This document shows, one piece after another, positions 1-6,015 of a DNA stretch of 8,675 nucleotides. The first letter of the stretch is position 1; every line of letters begins with the position of its first letter. The notes below the pieces were generated by a model that did no database searches, was not told where the DNA came from, and worked only from the letters and a program-made list of their open reading frames with translations. The translations under genes and the position numbers were made by a program. The stretch is taken from the NCBI GenBank assembly GCA_002691345.1, contig NZHI01000023.1, positions 25,088 through 33,762 on the forward strand. Reading direction: 5' to 3'. This stretch comes from Synechococcus sp. MED650 (lineage in GTDB: Bacteria; Cyanobacteriota; Cyanobacteriia; PCC-6307; Cyanobiaceae).

Positions 1-333
1 CCGATCCAGGGGGTGCTGCGGTCGAAGACAAACACGTCCGACCTGCGTTCGGCCACGGTGATCGACTTCTTCTTCGGGCTGTGTCTTCTCTACAAAGCGT
101 TCCTCTCCACCTTCCCGCTGAGCACCACCTGGGTATTCCTGGGTCTGATCGGTGGTCGGGAAATCGCCCTGCGGATCAAGGAGCAGGAATTTGAGTACGT
201 GTTCACCAACCGAGATAGCGGCAATCTGGGCAAGGTGATCGGCAGTGATCTCTGGAAGGCCTTCGTTGGTGTGGTGGTGAGTCTGGTAATCGCGTTGAGC
301 ATCCAACCTTTGGTGCAACTCACTGGTGGCTGA
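1..333 (+). CDS. Membrane protein, C-terminal part (5' end outside window)
   Basis: The frame is open from the first base of the window, so the true start probably lies upstream. A GTG at 13 exists but has no convincing ribosome site. The visible part of about 110 residues has three hydrophobic stretches. Two are close together (VIDFFFGLCLLYKAF, then TTWVFLGLIGG). The third is near the C-terminus (LWKAFVGVVVSLVIALSI). A charged segment rich in E, K, R and N lies between the second and third. This is the pattern of a polytopic inner or thylakoid membrane protein. I do not recognise the family; it could be a transporter or a conserved cyanobacterial membrane protein. The gene ends with TGA, and no intrinsic terminator follows. 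That it is coding and in the membrane is fairly sure; its function is not known. Confidence 0.75.
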   Translation, partial: PIQGVLRSKTNTSDLRSATVIDFFFGLCLLYKAFLSTFPLSTTWVFLGLIGGREIALRIKEQEFEYVFTNRDSGNLGKVIGSDLWKAFVGVVVSLVIALSIQPLVQLTGG

Positions 334-344
334 TCTCAAGCTCC

Positions 345-360
345 ATGCGTTAATGCGTTA
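345..360. repeat. Tandem 8-bp duplication ATGCGTTA x2
   Basis: Two exact adjacent copies of ATGCGTTA (345-352 and 353-360) lie between the first two genes. The second copy sits in the short leader of the next gene. It may be a simple replication-slippage duplication or a pair of regulator half-sites. Nothing else supports a function. Confidence 0.5.
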
Positions 361-386
361 GAAAAGAATGGCTTGACCAAATCTGT

Positions 387-935
387 TTGGTCTGGCCCAA
401 TGGCCTATCGACTTCGCAAAAGACACTGACTCGTTCCAGCTCCCAGTTCAGAGATTCCAGCGGCCGCTTTCAGTCCAGCGGTGAAGCAAAAGCAAAGCCT
501 GTCCAGGTGTGGCTGAAGCCCGATATTCTCGAAAGGCTTGATGCTTACTGCGCTTTTTACGGGGTCGGTCGCGGTCGCGCCATTGGTCATCTCCTGAAGG
601 GGGCTCTACCGGATCCGCGTTGGGTGCCTGCGTCCACTCCTCTAGTGGCTCCTGTGGAGGAGCCAACCTCCCCGCAGGCTGAGATCAGTGCCGAGGATGA
701 GAACAAGTCAGAACCCCTTTTTACAGTTGGTGATCGTGTGAGCAACAACGCGGCTAGCCGCCACGGTGTTATTGCTGATGAACCGGCGTATTGGGTGCCC
801 ACGTCCCGTTTGCCCTGCGGCACCGTTCGCGAAGGCCATTGGAGTTACGCGGTGGCCTGGGATGGCCAGATGGGACTCACCATTCGTTATGCGGAAGATT
901 TGCTTCGAGCTGATGCGGTGGAGTCGGCCTGTTAA
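387..935 (+). CDS. Hypothetical protein with ribbon-helix-helix-like segment and C-terminal beta-rich domain
   Basis: The reading frame gives 182 residues. The start is uncertain: the frame is stopped at 351-353, and no ATG or GTG occurs before residue 41, so TTG at 387 is the best choice. Residues 1-36 are Ser, Arg and Gln rich and probably disordered. Residues 38-70 (PVQVWLKPDILERLDAYCAF, then GVGRGRAIGHLL) follow the strand-helix-turn-helix order of CopG/Arc-type ribbon-helix-helix DNA-binding folds. An acidic, Pro-rich linker follows. Residues 110-175 (starting FTVGDRVS, with several aromatic and Gly residues) look like a small SH3-like barrel. The inference is a cyanobacterial DNA-binding or regulatory protein. 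The RHH reading comes from pattern only, and the family is not recognised. Confidence 0.7.
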   Translation: MVWPNGLSTSQKTLTRSSSQFRDSSGRFQSSGEAKAKPVQVWLKPDILERLDAYCAFYGVGRGRAIGHLLKGALPDPRWVPASTPLVAPVEEPTSPQAEISAEDENKSEPLFTVGDRVSNNAASRHGVIADEPAYWVPTSRLPCGTVREGHWSYAVAWDGQMGLTIRYAEDLLRADAVESAC

Positions 936-1022
936 ATCACCTTGGAATGCGAATCGTTGTGAGCACTTGCTGACTGCAAAAACTCAGGTTTTGTTCTAAA
1001 CGATTATTAAAACCGTTATTTC

Positions 1023-1031
1023 TGCTAGAAT
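1023..1031 (+). promoter_or_regulatory. Candidate extended -10 promoter for the EF-hand gene
   Basis: TGC followed by TAGAAT (1026-1031) matches the TATAAT consensus at five of six positions and carries the TGn extension. Transcription would start near 1038, giving a leader of about 34 bases before the ATG at 1072. No good -35 box is visible at 16-18 bases, which is tolerable for an extended -10. The 136-base gap around it is AT-rich (TTGTTCTAAACGATTATTAA). Confidence 0.4.
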
Positions 1032-1071
1032 GAATAGATGACGGCCTCACAATCTCTTCTTTAAATCCCTT

Positions 1072-1485
1072 ATGTGCAGCTGGTACGCAAATTCCTCGAA
1101 TGATGAACGACGAGGTAGGGGAAAGTCTAAGCAGCGAACGCATCATTATTTTTGGGATTTGGATGATGGTCGTCCTGGTTTTGTGCGACAAACCAAGCGT
1201 GATCGCTTGAAGCTGTTTGTCGATTCTGACGGTGATGGTTTGTTTACAAAAAAGGATGAATTGGTGGGCAGTACAAGGATTAAAAAAAGTTACCGAGGTT
1301 TGGGCTTGGGTGAACTGATTGAGGTTGATACTTATGGATCTATAACTGCATTTAACGTTCTTGATCCATCATCCACGGCTGGGCATGCAGAGTTGACGGC
1401 TGATGCGGGGCTGACTTTTGGGCATCCAGATGGTGGTGTAACTGCAGTTTTTAAACAAGTGGTTCTGCCAAGTGATTATCTTTGA
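1072..1485 (+). CDS. Small EF-hand-type calcium-binding hypothetical protein
   Basis: The product is 137 residues with no signal peptide. The N-terminal 25 residues are basic and hydrophilic. Residues 51-63 (DSDGDGLFTKKDE) match the DxDxDG core of an EF-hand calcium loop: Asp at loop positions 1, 3 and 5, Gly at 6, a hydrophobic residue at 8, and Asp then Glu at 12-13. The rest is Gly and Thr rich and predicted to be beta. A single loop of this kind is also common in extracellular calcium-binding repeat proteins, so this may be a domain separated from a larger surface protein. ATG 1072 is the only usual start after the upstream stop at 1039-1041. No Shine-Dalgarno sequence is visible. The gene is AT-richer than its neighbours, with A-runs such as ACAAAAAAGG, which could indicate transfer or low expression. 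Calcium binding is inferred from the motif; the role is unknown. Confidence 0.75.
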   Translation: MCSWYANSSNDERRGRGKSKQRTHHYFWDLDDGRPGFVRQTKRDRLKLFVDSDGDGLFTKKDELVGSTRIKKSYRGLGLGELIEVDTYGSITAFNVLDPSSTAGHAELTADAGLTFGHPDGGVTAVFKQVVLPSDYL

Positions 1486-1621
1486 GCAATTCTGAAAAGA
1501 TAGTGGGTATCAATATCTGTCAAATCGCGCTTACCGGCTGAGGCGGTTGAATCGACCTGATCAAACAGGCTGTGGTCAACGCGTTGAATCCTGGCTATGG
1601 CAGAAAGAGAGAAGTTGCGAC

Positions 1622-1951
1622 ATGGCACGTTCCGCTCTGCCGCTGTTGTTGATGGTGTGTGGTGTGGCGGTTCAGGCCATGCCTCAGCCGCAGCTGAGTC
1701 CGCGGCAAACGATCCTTGAGGCGAACCGTCATCTATTGGCGGATGGATGGCAGCCATCACCCGAGCAGAAGCCCTCAGCTGAGGAGCGGCGCTGGGCTGT
1801 TGTAGGGCTGGAAAGTCTGTCGGCCTGCTCCGGAACTGGGGTTGGTTTCTGCCGGTTCGATTACCGCCGGAAGAATCAGCGGCTTTCGGTGGTCACCGTG
1901 CCCAGTCAGCCTGGCCGCCCTTCTGTGGGACGGGTGGAACGTTGGTGGTGA
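1622..1951 (+). CDS. Small exported hypothetical protein
   Basis: The frame is open from 1547, but the ATG at 1622 is preferred for two reasons. A purine-rich ribosome site (AAAGAGAGAAG, 1604-1614) sits 7 bases upstream, and translation from it gives a clear Sec signal peptide: MARS, then a Leu/Val/Ala core, then VQA as the likely cleavage site. The protein is 109 residues, with a mature part of about 90. It contains one close cysteine pair (ACSGTGVGFC) that could form a disulfide in the periplasm, and it ends in a basic, aromatic tail (RVERWW). The family is not recognised. Its stop codon (1949-1951) directly abuts the stop of the convergent gene at 1952, with no terminator between them. Coding status and export are well supported; the function is unknown. 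Confidence 0.75.
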   Translation: MARSALPLLLMVCGVAVQAMPQPQLSPRQTILEANRHLLADGWQPSPEQKPSAEERRWAVVGLESLSACSGTGVGFCRFDYRRKNQRLSVVTVPSQPGRPSVGRVERWW

Positions 1952-2518
1952 TCAAGGGTTGAGTGGTTCTTCGCGCCAACCGGTTTCCGCCACCCAGCGC
2001 CAGCGTTGATGGGGGTGGGTGCCCAGATTGAGGCGCTCAACGCCCAAGACGTGCATGCGTAGCACCACGAAGTGGCCTGGTAATGGCGTCGTGCTCTCTA
2101 ATTCTCTCGGAAATTCTGCGGCGGGGTTGAGGGGTTGCTCCGGTGTTGGCCAGCCCCAGACGGCTCGTCCGGTTGCAGTCAGCCCCTCCCAAGCCGCTTG
2201 ACAAGCCTGGGGATCGTCATGCGTCGTGATCAGCCGCATGGTGCCCCGAAGCCTGTACTGCTGACGGGCTTTCGGGAACAGCCAACAGAGTTCCGCTGCT
2301 GGCTGATGGTGTAGGTCATTGATTTTGCTGCTGCGTCCATCACTGAACAGGTCGAGCTGATCAGCGTCTGCCCACCCCCTGCAAACCAGCGTTCTGACCC
2401 GTGGTTTGCCGTCAGCACTCACCGTGGCCAGCTGCAGCCAACGGGCAGAAACGGATCGACCTTCCCGCTGGCATGCGGCCTTCAGGAGTGGACGCCAGGG
2501 GGGAAGGGTTGGGCTCAT
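1952..2518 (-). CDS. Alr4036-type pyridoxamine 5'-phosphate oxidase-like FMN-binding protein
   Basis: The 188-residue product matches the Alr4036 branch of the PNPOx-like split-barrel family, found in cyanobacteria and plants. Visible features are an N-terminal helix, then WLQLATVSADGKPRVRTLVC (27-46), the strand-turn-strand where true PNPOx contacts the FMN phosphate. SDGRSSKINDL (59-69) and QYRLRGT (87-93) follow, with a late aromatic and basic stretch, HPHQRWRW. The length is normal for the group. Family members bind flavin, but most are not shown to be PdxH enzymes, so the substrate is open. The ATG overlaps the stop of the deacetylase-like gene (ATGA, 2515-2518), which suggests translational coupling and shared expression. 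The family assignment is confident; the reaction is not. Confidence 0.9.
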   Translation of the reverse strand: MSPTLPPWRPLLKAACQREGRSVSARWLQLATVSADGKPRVRTLVCRGWADADQLDLFSDGRSSKINDLHHQPAAELCWLFPKARQQYRLRGTMRLITTHDDPQACQAAWEGLTATGRAVWGWPTPEQPLNPAAEFPRELESTTPLPGHFVVLRMHVLGVERLNLGTHPHQRWRWVAETGWREEPLNP

Positions 2519-3432
2519 GGCAGATCGAACAGACGTGCCTGCTCGGCGGCGGCTCGAACCACGATGGCGTGCCGCTGCACGAGGGGTGTTAAGGCGTCAT
2601 AACCCCCGCCGATGACGGAGGCGATCGGCACTCGGCGCCGGAGGCAGGCATCGAGCACCAGGCGATCTCGCAGCATCAGCCCCGTGTCGCTGAGAGAAAG
2701 TCGGCCCAAGCGGTCGTCGCGGTGGGGGTCCACTCCAGCGTTAAACAGCACCAGATCAGGCTTTTGCTGGTCCAGGGTGTTGGGAAGCCGATCAGCGATG
2801 GCGGTGAGGTAGTCGTCATCGCCGGTGCCATCGTCCAAGGGGATGTCAATGTCTCCCTCAACCTTGCGAAGTGGGAAGTTGCTGGCGGCATGGACCGACA
2901 GCGTTGTCACCCTTGGGTCATCACGGAAACAGGCCGCAGTGCCATCGCCTTGGTGAACGTCGAGATCGATGAGCAGAATGCGCCGAACCTTGCCTTCGTT
3001 GAGCAGTACTCGTGCAGCAACGGCACAGTCATTGAAGATGCAGAAGCCACTGCCGAAGGTGGGATGGGCGTGGTGTGTTCCTCCGGCAAGGTGACACGCC
3101 ACTCCATGGCGCAGGGCCAGCCTTGCGGTCAGCAATGTGCCCCCCACGGCTAGCCAGGTGCGGCGAATCAGCGGACGTGTTGCAGGCAAACCGATTCGGC
3201 GCTGTTCCGCAGGGGTCAGCTGGTCACGGCTGAAGGCCTCGTGATAAGTGCGGGGATGGATTTGCTCGAGATCGTTGCGCGCAATGCTCACAGGCCTGTG
3301 CACCCAGGCCTCCTGAATCACGCCTTGCTCCAGCAGCAGCTGATGCAGCAGCCGGAATTTGGCCATCGGGAACCGATGGGTACTCGGCAACGGAGCGGAG
3401 TACTGCGGGTGATAAACGACCGGAAGGGGCAA
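2515..3432 (-). CDS. Histone deacetylase-like zinc amidohydrolase
   Basis: The 305-residue product belongs to the arginase/HDAC superfamily, class II-like bacterial deacetylases, which hydrolyse acetyl-amide bonds on protein lysines or small polyamines using one zinc. All expected active-site elements are present. The His pair is at 120-121 (GGTHHA). GFCIFND (129-135) follows. Zinc ligands are Asp158 and His160 (DLDVHQGDGT) and Asp235 (NAGVDPHRDDRLG). The catalytic Tyr is 278 (GGGY). The length is normal for bacterial members and no signal peptide is visible, so it is probably cytoplasmic. The start is TTG (3430-3432), because no other start occurs between the upstream stop and the conserved YHPQY near the N-terminus. 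It lies 31 bases after the small helical gene and overlaps the flavoprotein gene by 4 bases. The substrate cannot be read from sequence; protein deacetylation and acetylpolyamine hydrolysis are both possible. Confidence 0.95.
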   Translation of the reverse strand: MPLPVVYHPQYSAPLPSTHRFPMAKFRLLHQLLLEQGVIQEAWVHRPVSIARNDLEQIHPRTYHEAFSRDQLTPAEQRRIGLPATRPLIRRTWLAVGGTLLTARLALRHGVACHLAGGTHHAHPTFGSGFCIFNDCAVAARVLLNEGKVRRILLIDLDVHQGDGTAACFRDDPRVTTLSVHAASNFPLRKVEGDIDIPLDDGTGDDDYLTAIADRLPNTLDQQKPDLVLFNAGVDPHRDDRLGRLSLSDTGLMLRDRLVLDACLRRRVPIASVIGGGYDALTPLVQRHAIVVRAAAEQARLFDLP

Positions 3433-3463
3433 GCAGAGTTGAGCTCACCCACCCATTCAACGG

Positions 3464-3715
3464 TCAGGCAAGGCTCTGCTGCAGCAGCCAATCATTGAAT
3501 CCAATGGTTTCCAGCTCGCTGACGCAATCCTGGATCTTGCGAAGATGACTCTGACGAACTTGTGTGAGACGCCGGCCTTCCTCGGAACGCAATCCAAGAT
3601 TGATTCGGCGTTGGTTGAGAAGGTCCATCTCCCGATCCAGGTTCTCCATTAACTGCAGAAGGGAATAGCCCTGCTTGATCTGCTGGGAGCTGAGGTTCCG
3701 GGGGGCACCACGCAT
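3464..3715 (-). CDS. Small helical hypothetical protein
   Basis: The 83-residue product is hydrophilic, rich in Gln, Leu, Arg and Glu, and almost wholly predicted helical. Heptad-like Leu/Ile spacing at residues 12-70 (for example SLLQLMENLDREMDLL and LRKIQDCVSELETIGF) suggests a coiled-coil pair or helical hairpin. It has one Cys and no signal peptide. The start is ATG 3713-3715, with an AGAGGCGG ribosome site a few bases upstream (around 3719-3727). It precedes the deacetylase-like gene by 31 bases on the same strand, so the two, and the flavoprotein gene after them, are probably one operon. The family is not recognised. Coding is supported by the ribosome site, the length and the regular helical pattern. 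Confidence 0.7.
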   Translation of the reverse strand: MRGAPRNLSSQQIKQGYSLLQLMENLDREMDLLNQRRINLGLRSEEGRRLTQVRQSHLRKIQDCVSELETIGFNDWLLQQSLA

Positions 3716-3778
3716 TTGCCGCCTCTTAAGGATCTTTTAACTCTTGCATGGCGCGTCTCGTGGGTCTCGAGGCGTTCA

Positions 3779-3811
3779 TAAAAAAGAGCCCGTCGCCAAG
3801 CAACGAGCTCT
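3779..3811 (-). terminator. Strong intrinsic terminator of the exported-protein operon
   Basis: Read on the minus strand, bases 3811-3785 fold as a continuous 12-bp stem (AGAGCTCGTTGC with GGCGACGGGCTCT, including two G-T wobbles) around a 3-base TTG loop. Six T residues follow immediately (3784-3779). The plus-strand reading has no T-tract, so it acts in one direction only. It lies 110 bases downstream of the stop at 3921 and closes the 4624-3921 transcript. Confidence 0.85.
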
Positions 3812-3920
3812 GGATCCGTGTGCGAGGGGTGTCTCAAGCCCCCGTTGATTGTTCTCGATTTCGTGTGTGAAAGGTTGTCTGATGCGGGTCAAGGCATGTC
3901 TGAATGTGACTCGCGCAGCG

Positions 3921-4283
3921 TCACTCCTTGAGTGCAGCAATTTCGATCCGCCCCTTCGGCCAAATCAAAGTGGTGCCCTTCAGTGTGCTGATCGTCAGCA
4001 GTCCGTAAACGATCTCGTCTCCCAGGTCGATCCGAACGTTGCAGCTTTGCAGCGTTGCCCCTGCTTCAAGTTTTCTGCTCCATCGCCCGAGTCGGCGTGC
4101 CTGGAGACGTTGGCCATTGGCAAGGGTCACTGACCAAGTGTCATCGCTGCGTTCGACCTGGCAGACGGCCTGATCAGTGCCGTTGCTGCACGTGGTCTCG
4201 ATCGAGCCGGCTCCATGGCCAGGGGCGCCCACGATCAGAGTCATGGCTGCTGCCGCCAGAGTGCACCGCCAGGGTTGAACCAT
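3921..4283 (-). CDS. Small exported hypothetical protein (second gene of pair)
   Basis: The 120-residue product begins with a Sec signal peptide: MVQPWRC, an Ala/Leu/Ile core, and an Ala/Gly-rich cleavage region around residues 20-26. The mature part is predicted all-beta and has three cysteines (Cys32, Cys41 and Cys81), giving scope for a disulfide. It also has basic and aromatic patches (RLQARRLGRWSRKL). The ATG (4281-4283) shares one base with the stop of the preceding gene (TGATG), so translation is probably coupled. The transcript ends at the terminator near 3785. I do not recognise the family. Together the two genes look like a small periplasmic or envelope module, but that is inference from signal peptides and overlap only. 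Confidence 0.75.
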   Translation of the reverse strand: MVQPWRCTLAAAAMTLIVGAPGHGAGSIETTCSNGTDQAVCQVERSDDTWSVTLANGQRLQARRLGRWSRKLEAGATLQSCNVRIDLGDEIVYGLLTISTLKGTTLIWPKGRIEIAALKE

Positions 4284-4624
4284 CAGTCCGGAATCAGGTT
4301 GTCCACATTGGTCATGGTGGACACACAGCGTGCCCAGCCCGTTGCGGGGAGTGCCGGGTTGTCGCGATCAACAATCTTGTACACCAGCTTGAATTGGCAA
4401 AATCCGAGTGCATCTCGCAGTGGAGGCACGTGAACACGCACTTCTGGGAGATCCAGCAAATACTTTTCAGATGCCTTCGGCTGGGAATAAAACCGTGTGC
4501 CGGGCTTCACGGTGAAGATGGCGGCTTCCACTGAAGGCACGAAGCTCACGAGCAGTGCCAAAGCAGCAGGGATCGATCGCAAAGGGTCCCGTTTTCGGTT
4601 GATGAACGCTACGCACCTCTTCAT
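4283..4624 (-). CDS. Small exported hypothetical protein, SH3-like mature part (first gene of pair)
   Basis: The 113-residue product has a signal peptide with a long basic n-region (MKRCVAFINRKRDPLR), a hydrophobic core (residues 18-30) and a likely cleavage after VEA (32-34). The mature portion (FTVKPGTRFYSQPKASEKYL, then VRVHVPP, then GWARCV) has the short-strand layout of bacterial SH3-like domains. Cys76 and Cys100 could pair. ATG 4622-4624 faces a short divergent promoter region. No clear ribosome site is visible, so the start could lie further in, though the signal-peptide length would then be unusual. It overlaps its partner gene by one base. The family is not recognised; the SH3-like reading is tentative. 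Confidence 0.75.
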   Translation of the reverse strand: MKRCVAFINRKRDPLRSIPAALALLVSFVPSVEAAIFTVKPGTRFYSQPKASEKYLLDLPEVRVHVPPLRDALGFCQFKLVYKIVDRDNPALPATGWARCVSTMTNVDNLIPD

Positions 4625-4687
4625 GGACCGTCAATGTCTGTGGGTGGGTGTCTCACTGGTTAACCTCAGGCTTGTGGAGAGGTTTGG
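4625..4687. promoter_or_regulatory. Divergent promoter region between two operons
   Basis: These 63 bases separate the exported-protein pair (minus strand) from the small membrane protein operon (plus strand), so promoters for both must lie here or inside the flanking genes. The only distinctive element is an 8-bp palindrome, GGTTAACC (4658-4665), near the centre. No convincing -35/-10 pair was found on either strand. The plus-strand ribosome site GGAGAGG is at 4676-4682. Confidence 0.4.
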
Positions 4688-4813
4688 ATGGGTGATTACG
4701 GCACAGCAATCCTGGTCACGATCGGACTGACCGTTCTCTTGACTGTCCCTGTGGTGTGGCAGTTTCTACAGCCGAACGACGACGATTTCGGTGACCTCAC
4801 CCGAAAGAAGTGA
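4688..4813 (+). CDS. 41-residue single-span membrane protein
   Basis: The product is 41 residues: a short N-terminus (MGDYG), one hydrophobic span at about residues 6-26 (TAILVTIGLTVLLTVPVVW), then an acidic and basic tail (QPNDDDFGDLTRKK). The GGAGAGG ribosome site 5 bases upstream of the ATG is one of the best in the window. Its TGA overlaps the GTG start of the next gene by 4 bases (GTGA, 4810-4813), arguing for coupled translation. Size and layout resemble the small single-span subunits common in cyanobacterial thylakoid complexes. However, it does not match PetG, PetL, PetM, PetN, PsbM, PsbN, PsbX or PsaM as I remember them, so no symbol is given. It is too short for normal ORF cut-offs. 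Confidence 0.7.
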   Translation: MGDYGTAILVTIGLTVLLTVPVVWQFLQPNDDDFGDLTRKK

Positions 4814-5208
4814 GCCAGCACCGCGAAGTCAGCATCCATTGCTGGGAGCTCACCGGCGATCAAGCTCTCGAAGACATGGTCCTCGGCATCGACGAACGTG
4901 CTGTGCGAGGCAATCGCATCACGTTGTCATCCGAGGAGTTTGATGCGTCTCTGGCGCTCGTGGTCTGTCGGATTGGCAGCAACACCTTCGCCCATCTGGC
5001 TCAGGTGGTGGGTCTCTACAAAGGTGATGCCAGCAAGATCTGGGATCAGAGTCGTGGTTCGGGGCCTCCGGAAGGACCTGCCTACGAAATCAAGTGCATC
5101 AGCAGGATCCATCGGGTTCCCGACGAGCTGCTCGGCCCTGAAGATCCTGATGGTGTGGCCCTTTCTCATCGGGTTGCGTTGATGCATTACCTGCTGGATA
5201 TGGGCTGA
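4810..5208 (+). CDS. Conserved-looking hypothetical protein coupled to the small membrane protein
   Basis: The 132-residue product is soluble with no signal peptide. It is mixed alpha/beta, moderately acidic at the N-terminus (CWELTGDQALEDMVLGIDE) and ends in a helix (SHRVALMHYLLDMG). Three Cys are present (residues 11, 56 and 95). The GTG start (4810-4812) lies inside the stop of the 41-residue membrane protein gene, so ribosomes probably re-initiate there. No other start fits better, and no separate ribosome site is needed. The pairing suggests the two products work together, for example a soluble partner recruited to a membrane anchor, but this is inference from overlap alone. The family is not recognised. 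Confidence 0.75.
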   Translation: MSQHREVSIHCWELTGDQALEDMVLGIDERAVRGNRITLSSEEFDASLALVVCRIGSNTFAHLAQVVGLYKGDASKIWDQSRGSGPPEGPAYEIKCISRIHRVPDELLGPEDPDGVALSHRVALMHYLLDMG

Positions 5209-5285
5209 ATCTGCCTGCGTTTGAGCCTTATGCAGTTGCACTTCAAGTTTTAGGTTAGGCGCGGAAAGATTTTTGGAATCGTCAG

Positions 5286-5771
5286 ATGATGCGTGAACGT
5301 GAGCTGGTAGCCGACTATCCACGGCCTCCCTTCATTGAACGCATTGTGGGCTCTGTTGTGATTCGGATCAATGCTGAAATCATTGCTGAGAGTCACTCCT
5401 ATGTACGGGTTTGTGAGACTTACCATCCACCCACCATTTACATCGATCCCGATGCGTTTAAACCTGGAACCTTGCACCCGGGAACGGGGAGGCCATCATT
5501 TTGTGAGTGGAAAGGTATTGCCGCTTACTGGGATTTGAGTTGCTCCGATGGGAGCAGCCGGCGTGCTCGGGCGGGTTGGAGCTATCCCAATCCCACCGAT
5601 CGTTTTTCAGCGCTAGCGGGTTGGATCAGCCTCTACCCCCGGCTTGTTGATGAATGCGTGCTGGAGGGGGAAGCGGTTCAACCACAACCCGGAACTTTTT
5701 ACGGCGGTTGGATCACCAGCTGGACCGTCGGACCGTTCAAGGGAGATCCAAACCATCCTGAGCTGATTTGA
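5286..5771 (+). CDS. DUF427 domain protein
   Basis: The 161-residue product matches the DUF427 family (PF04248), a small beta-rich fold of unknown biochemical role that is widespread in bacteria and cyanobacteria. Diagnostic parts are ESHSYVRVCETYHPPTIYID (35-54), corresponding to the strand near the N-terminus of the domain, CEWKGIAAYWDL (73-84), AGWSYPNP, and the closing YGGWITSWTVGPFKG near the C-terminus. The full domain is present and the length is normal. The start is ATG at 5286 or the adjacent ATG at 5289, with a GGAA element about 8 bases upstream. A 77-base gap separates it from the previous gene, so it may have its own promoter, but none is clear. A sometimes-used nucleotidyltransferase label for this family is not supported by visible catalytic motifs. 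Confidence 0.92.
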   Translation: MMRERELVADYPRPPFIERIVGSVVIRINAEIIAESHSYVRVCETYHPPTIYIDPDAFKPGTLHPGTGRPSFCEWKGIAAYWDLSCSDGSSRRARAGWSYPNPTDRFSALAGWISLYPRLVDECVLEGEAVQPQPGTFYGGWITSWTVGPFKGDPNHPELI

Positions 5772-5792
5772 ACCATCGTTTTTTCACAACAA

Positions 5793-5817
5793 TCACGGCC
5801 ATTCGTTGGGGCTGTGA
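5793..5817. other. Hairpin after the DUF427 gene
   Basis: TCACGGCC (5793-5800) and GGCTGTGA (5810-5817) form an 8-bp stem with one G-T pair and a 9-base loop, 21 bases past the DUF427 stop. No T-tract follows on either strand, so it may stabilise a 3' end or slow the polymerase rather than act as a full terminator. Confidence 0.35.
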
Positions 5818-5842
5818 CTTGCAGGACAGCCTTCAAGCGCTT

Positions 5843-5868
5843 CTATGGCTCAATTGAAGTTGCCATAG
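5843..5868. promoter_or_regulatory. Perfect 7-bp inverted repeat in the leader of the 47-residue gene
   Basis: CTATGGC (5843-5849) and GCCATAG (5862-5868) form a perfect 7-bp stem around a 12-base loop, ending 3 bases before the ATG at 5872. The only ribosome-site-like bases (ATAGGG) are in the right arm. In RNA it could therefore mask initiation; in DNA it could be an operator. Both readings are inference. Confidence 0.35.
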
Positions 5869-5871
5869 GGC

Positions 5872-6015
5872 ATGTCCGAACTTCTGAAGCGTCAGATCGA
5901 CCGTCTGGAAATTGCCATCGACTTGTCTTCAGACTGGCTTGAGATCCAATATCTGATGTCAGAGCTTGAGCAGCTCAAAACTCTGTACCAAGACTCAGAC
6001 GCCGAGGCCGCATGA
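5872..6015 (+). CDS. 47-residue amphipathic helical protein
   Basis: The product is 47 residues, hydrophilic and strongly helical. MSELLKRQIDRLEIAIDLSS and then LEIQYLMSELEQLKTLYQ give two Leu/Ile-spaced helices separated near SSDW. The acidic C-terminus is DSDAEAA. The pattern resembles a small coiled-coil or helical-hairpin protein. Its TGA overlaps the ATG of the following ORF (ATGA, 6012-6015), the usual mark of a coupled pair in compact genomes. No strong ribosome site is visible, and an inverted repeat sits directly upstream. The family is not recognised. Coding is supported by codon regularity, amphipathic pattern and overlap, although the ORF is short. Confidence 0.6.
   Translation: MSELLKRQIDRLEIAIDLSSDWLEIQYLMSELEQLKTLYQDSDAEAA

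Noticed and set aside
1547..1621. Upstream extension of the exported-protein ORF
   Set aside because: The ATG at 1622 has the ribosome site and begins a proper signal peptide; the extension would bury it.
2722..3153. 143-residue plus-strand ORF
   Set aside because: It lies wholly antisense to the deacetylase gene, whose catalytic motifs prove the minus-strand frame is real.
3649..3837. 62-residue minus-strand ORF with plausible-looking residues (DPELVAWRRALFYERLETHE)
   Set aside because: It runs straight through the strong terminator stem and T-tract at 3779-3811, uses a TTG start and overlaps the better-supported 83-residue gene in another frame.
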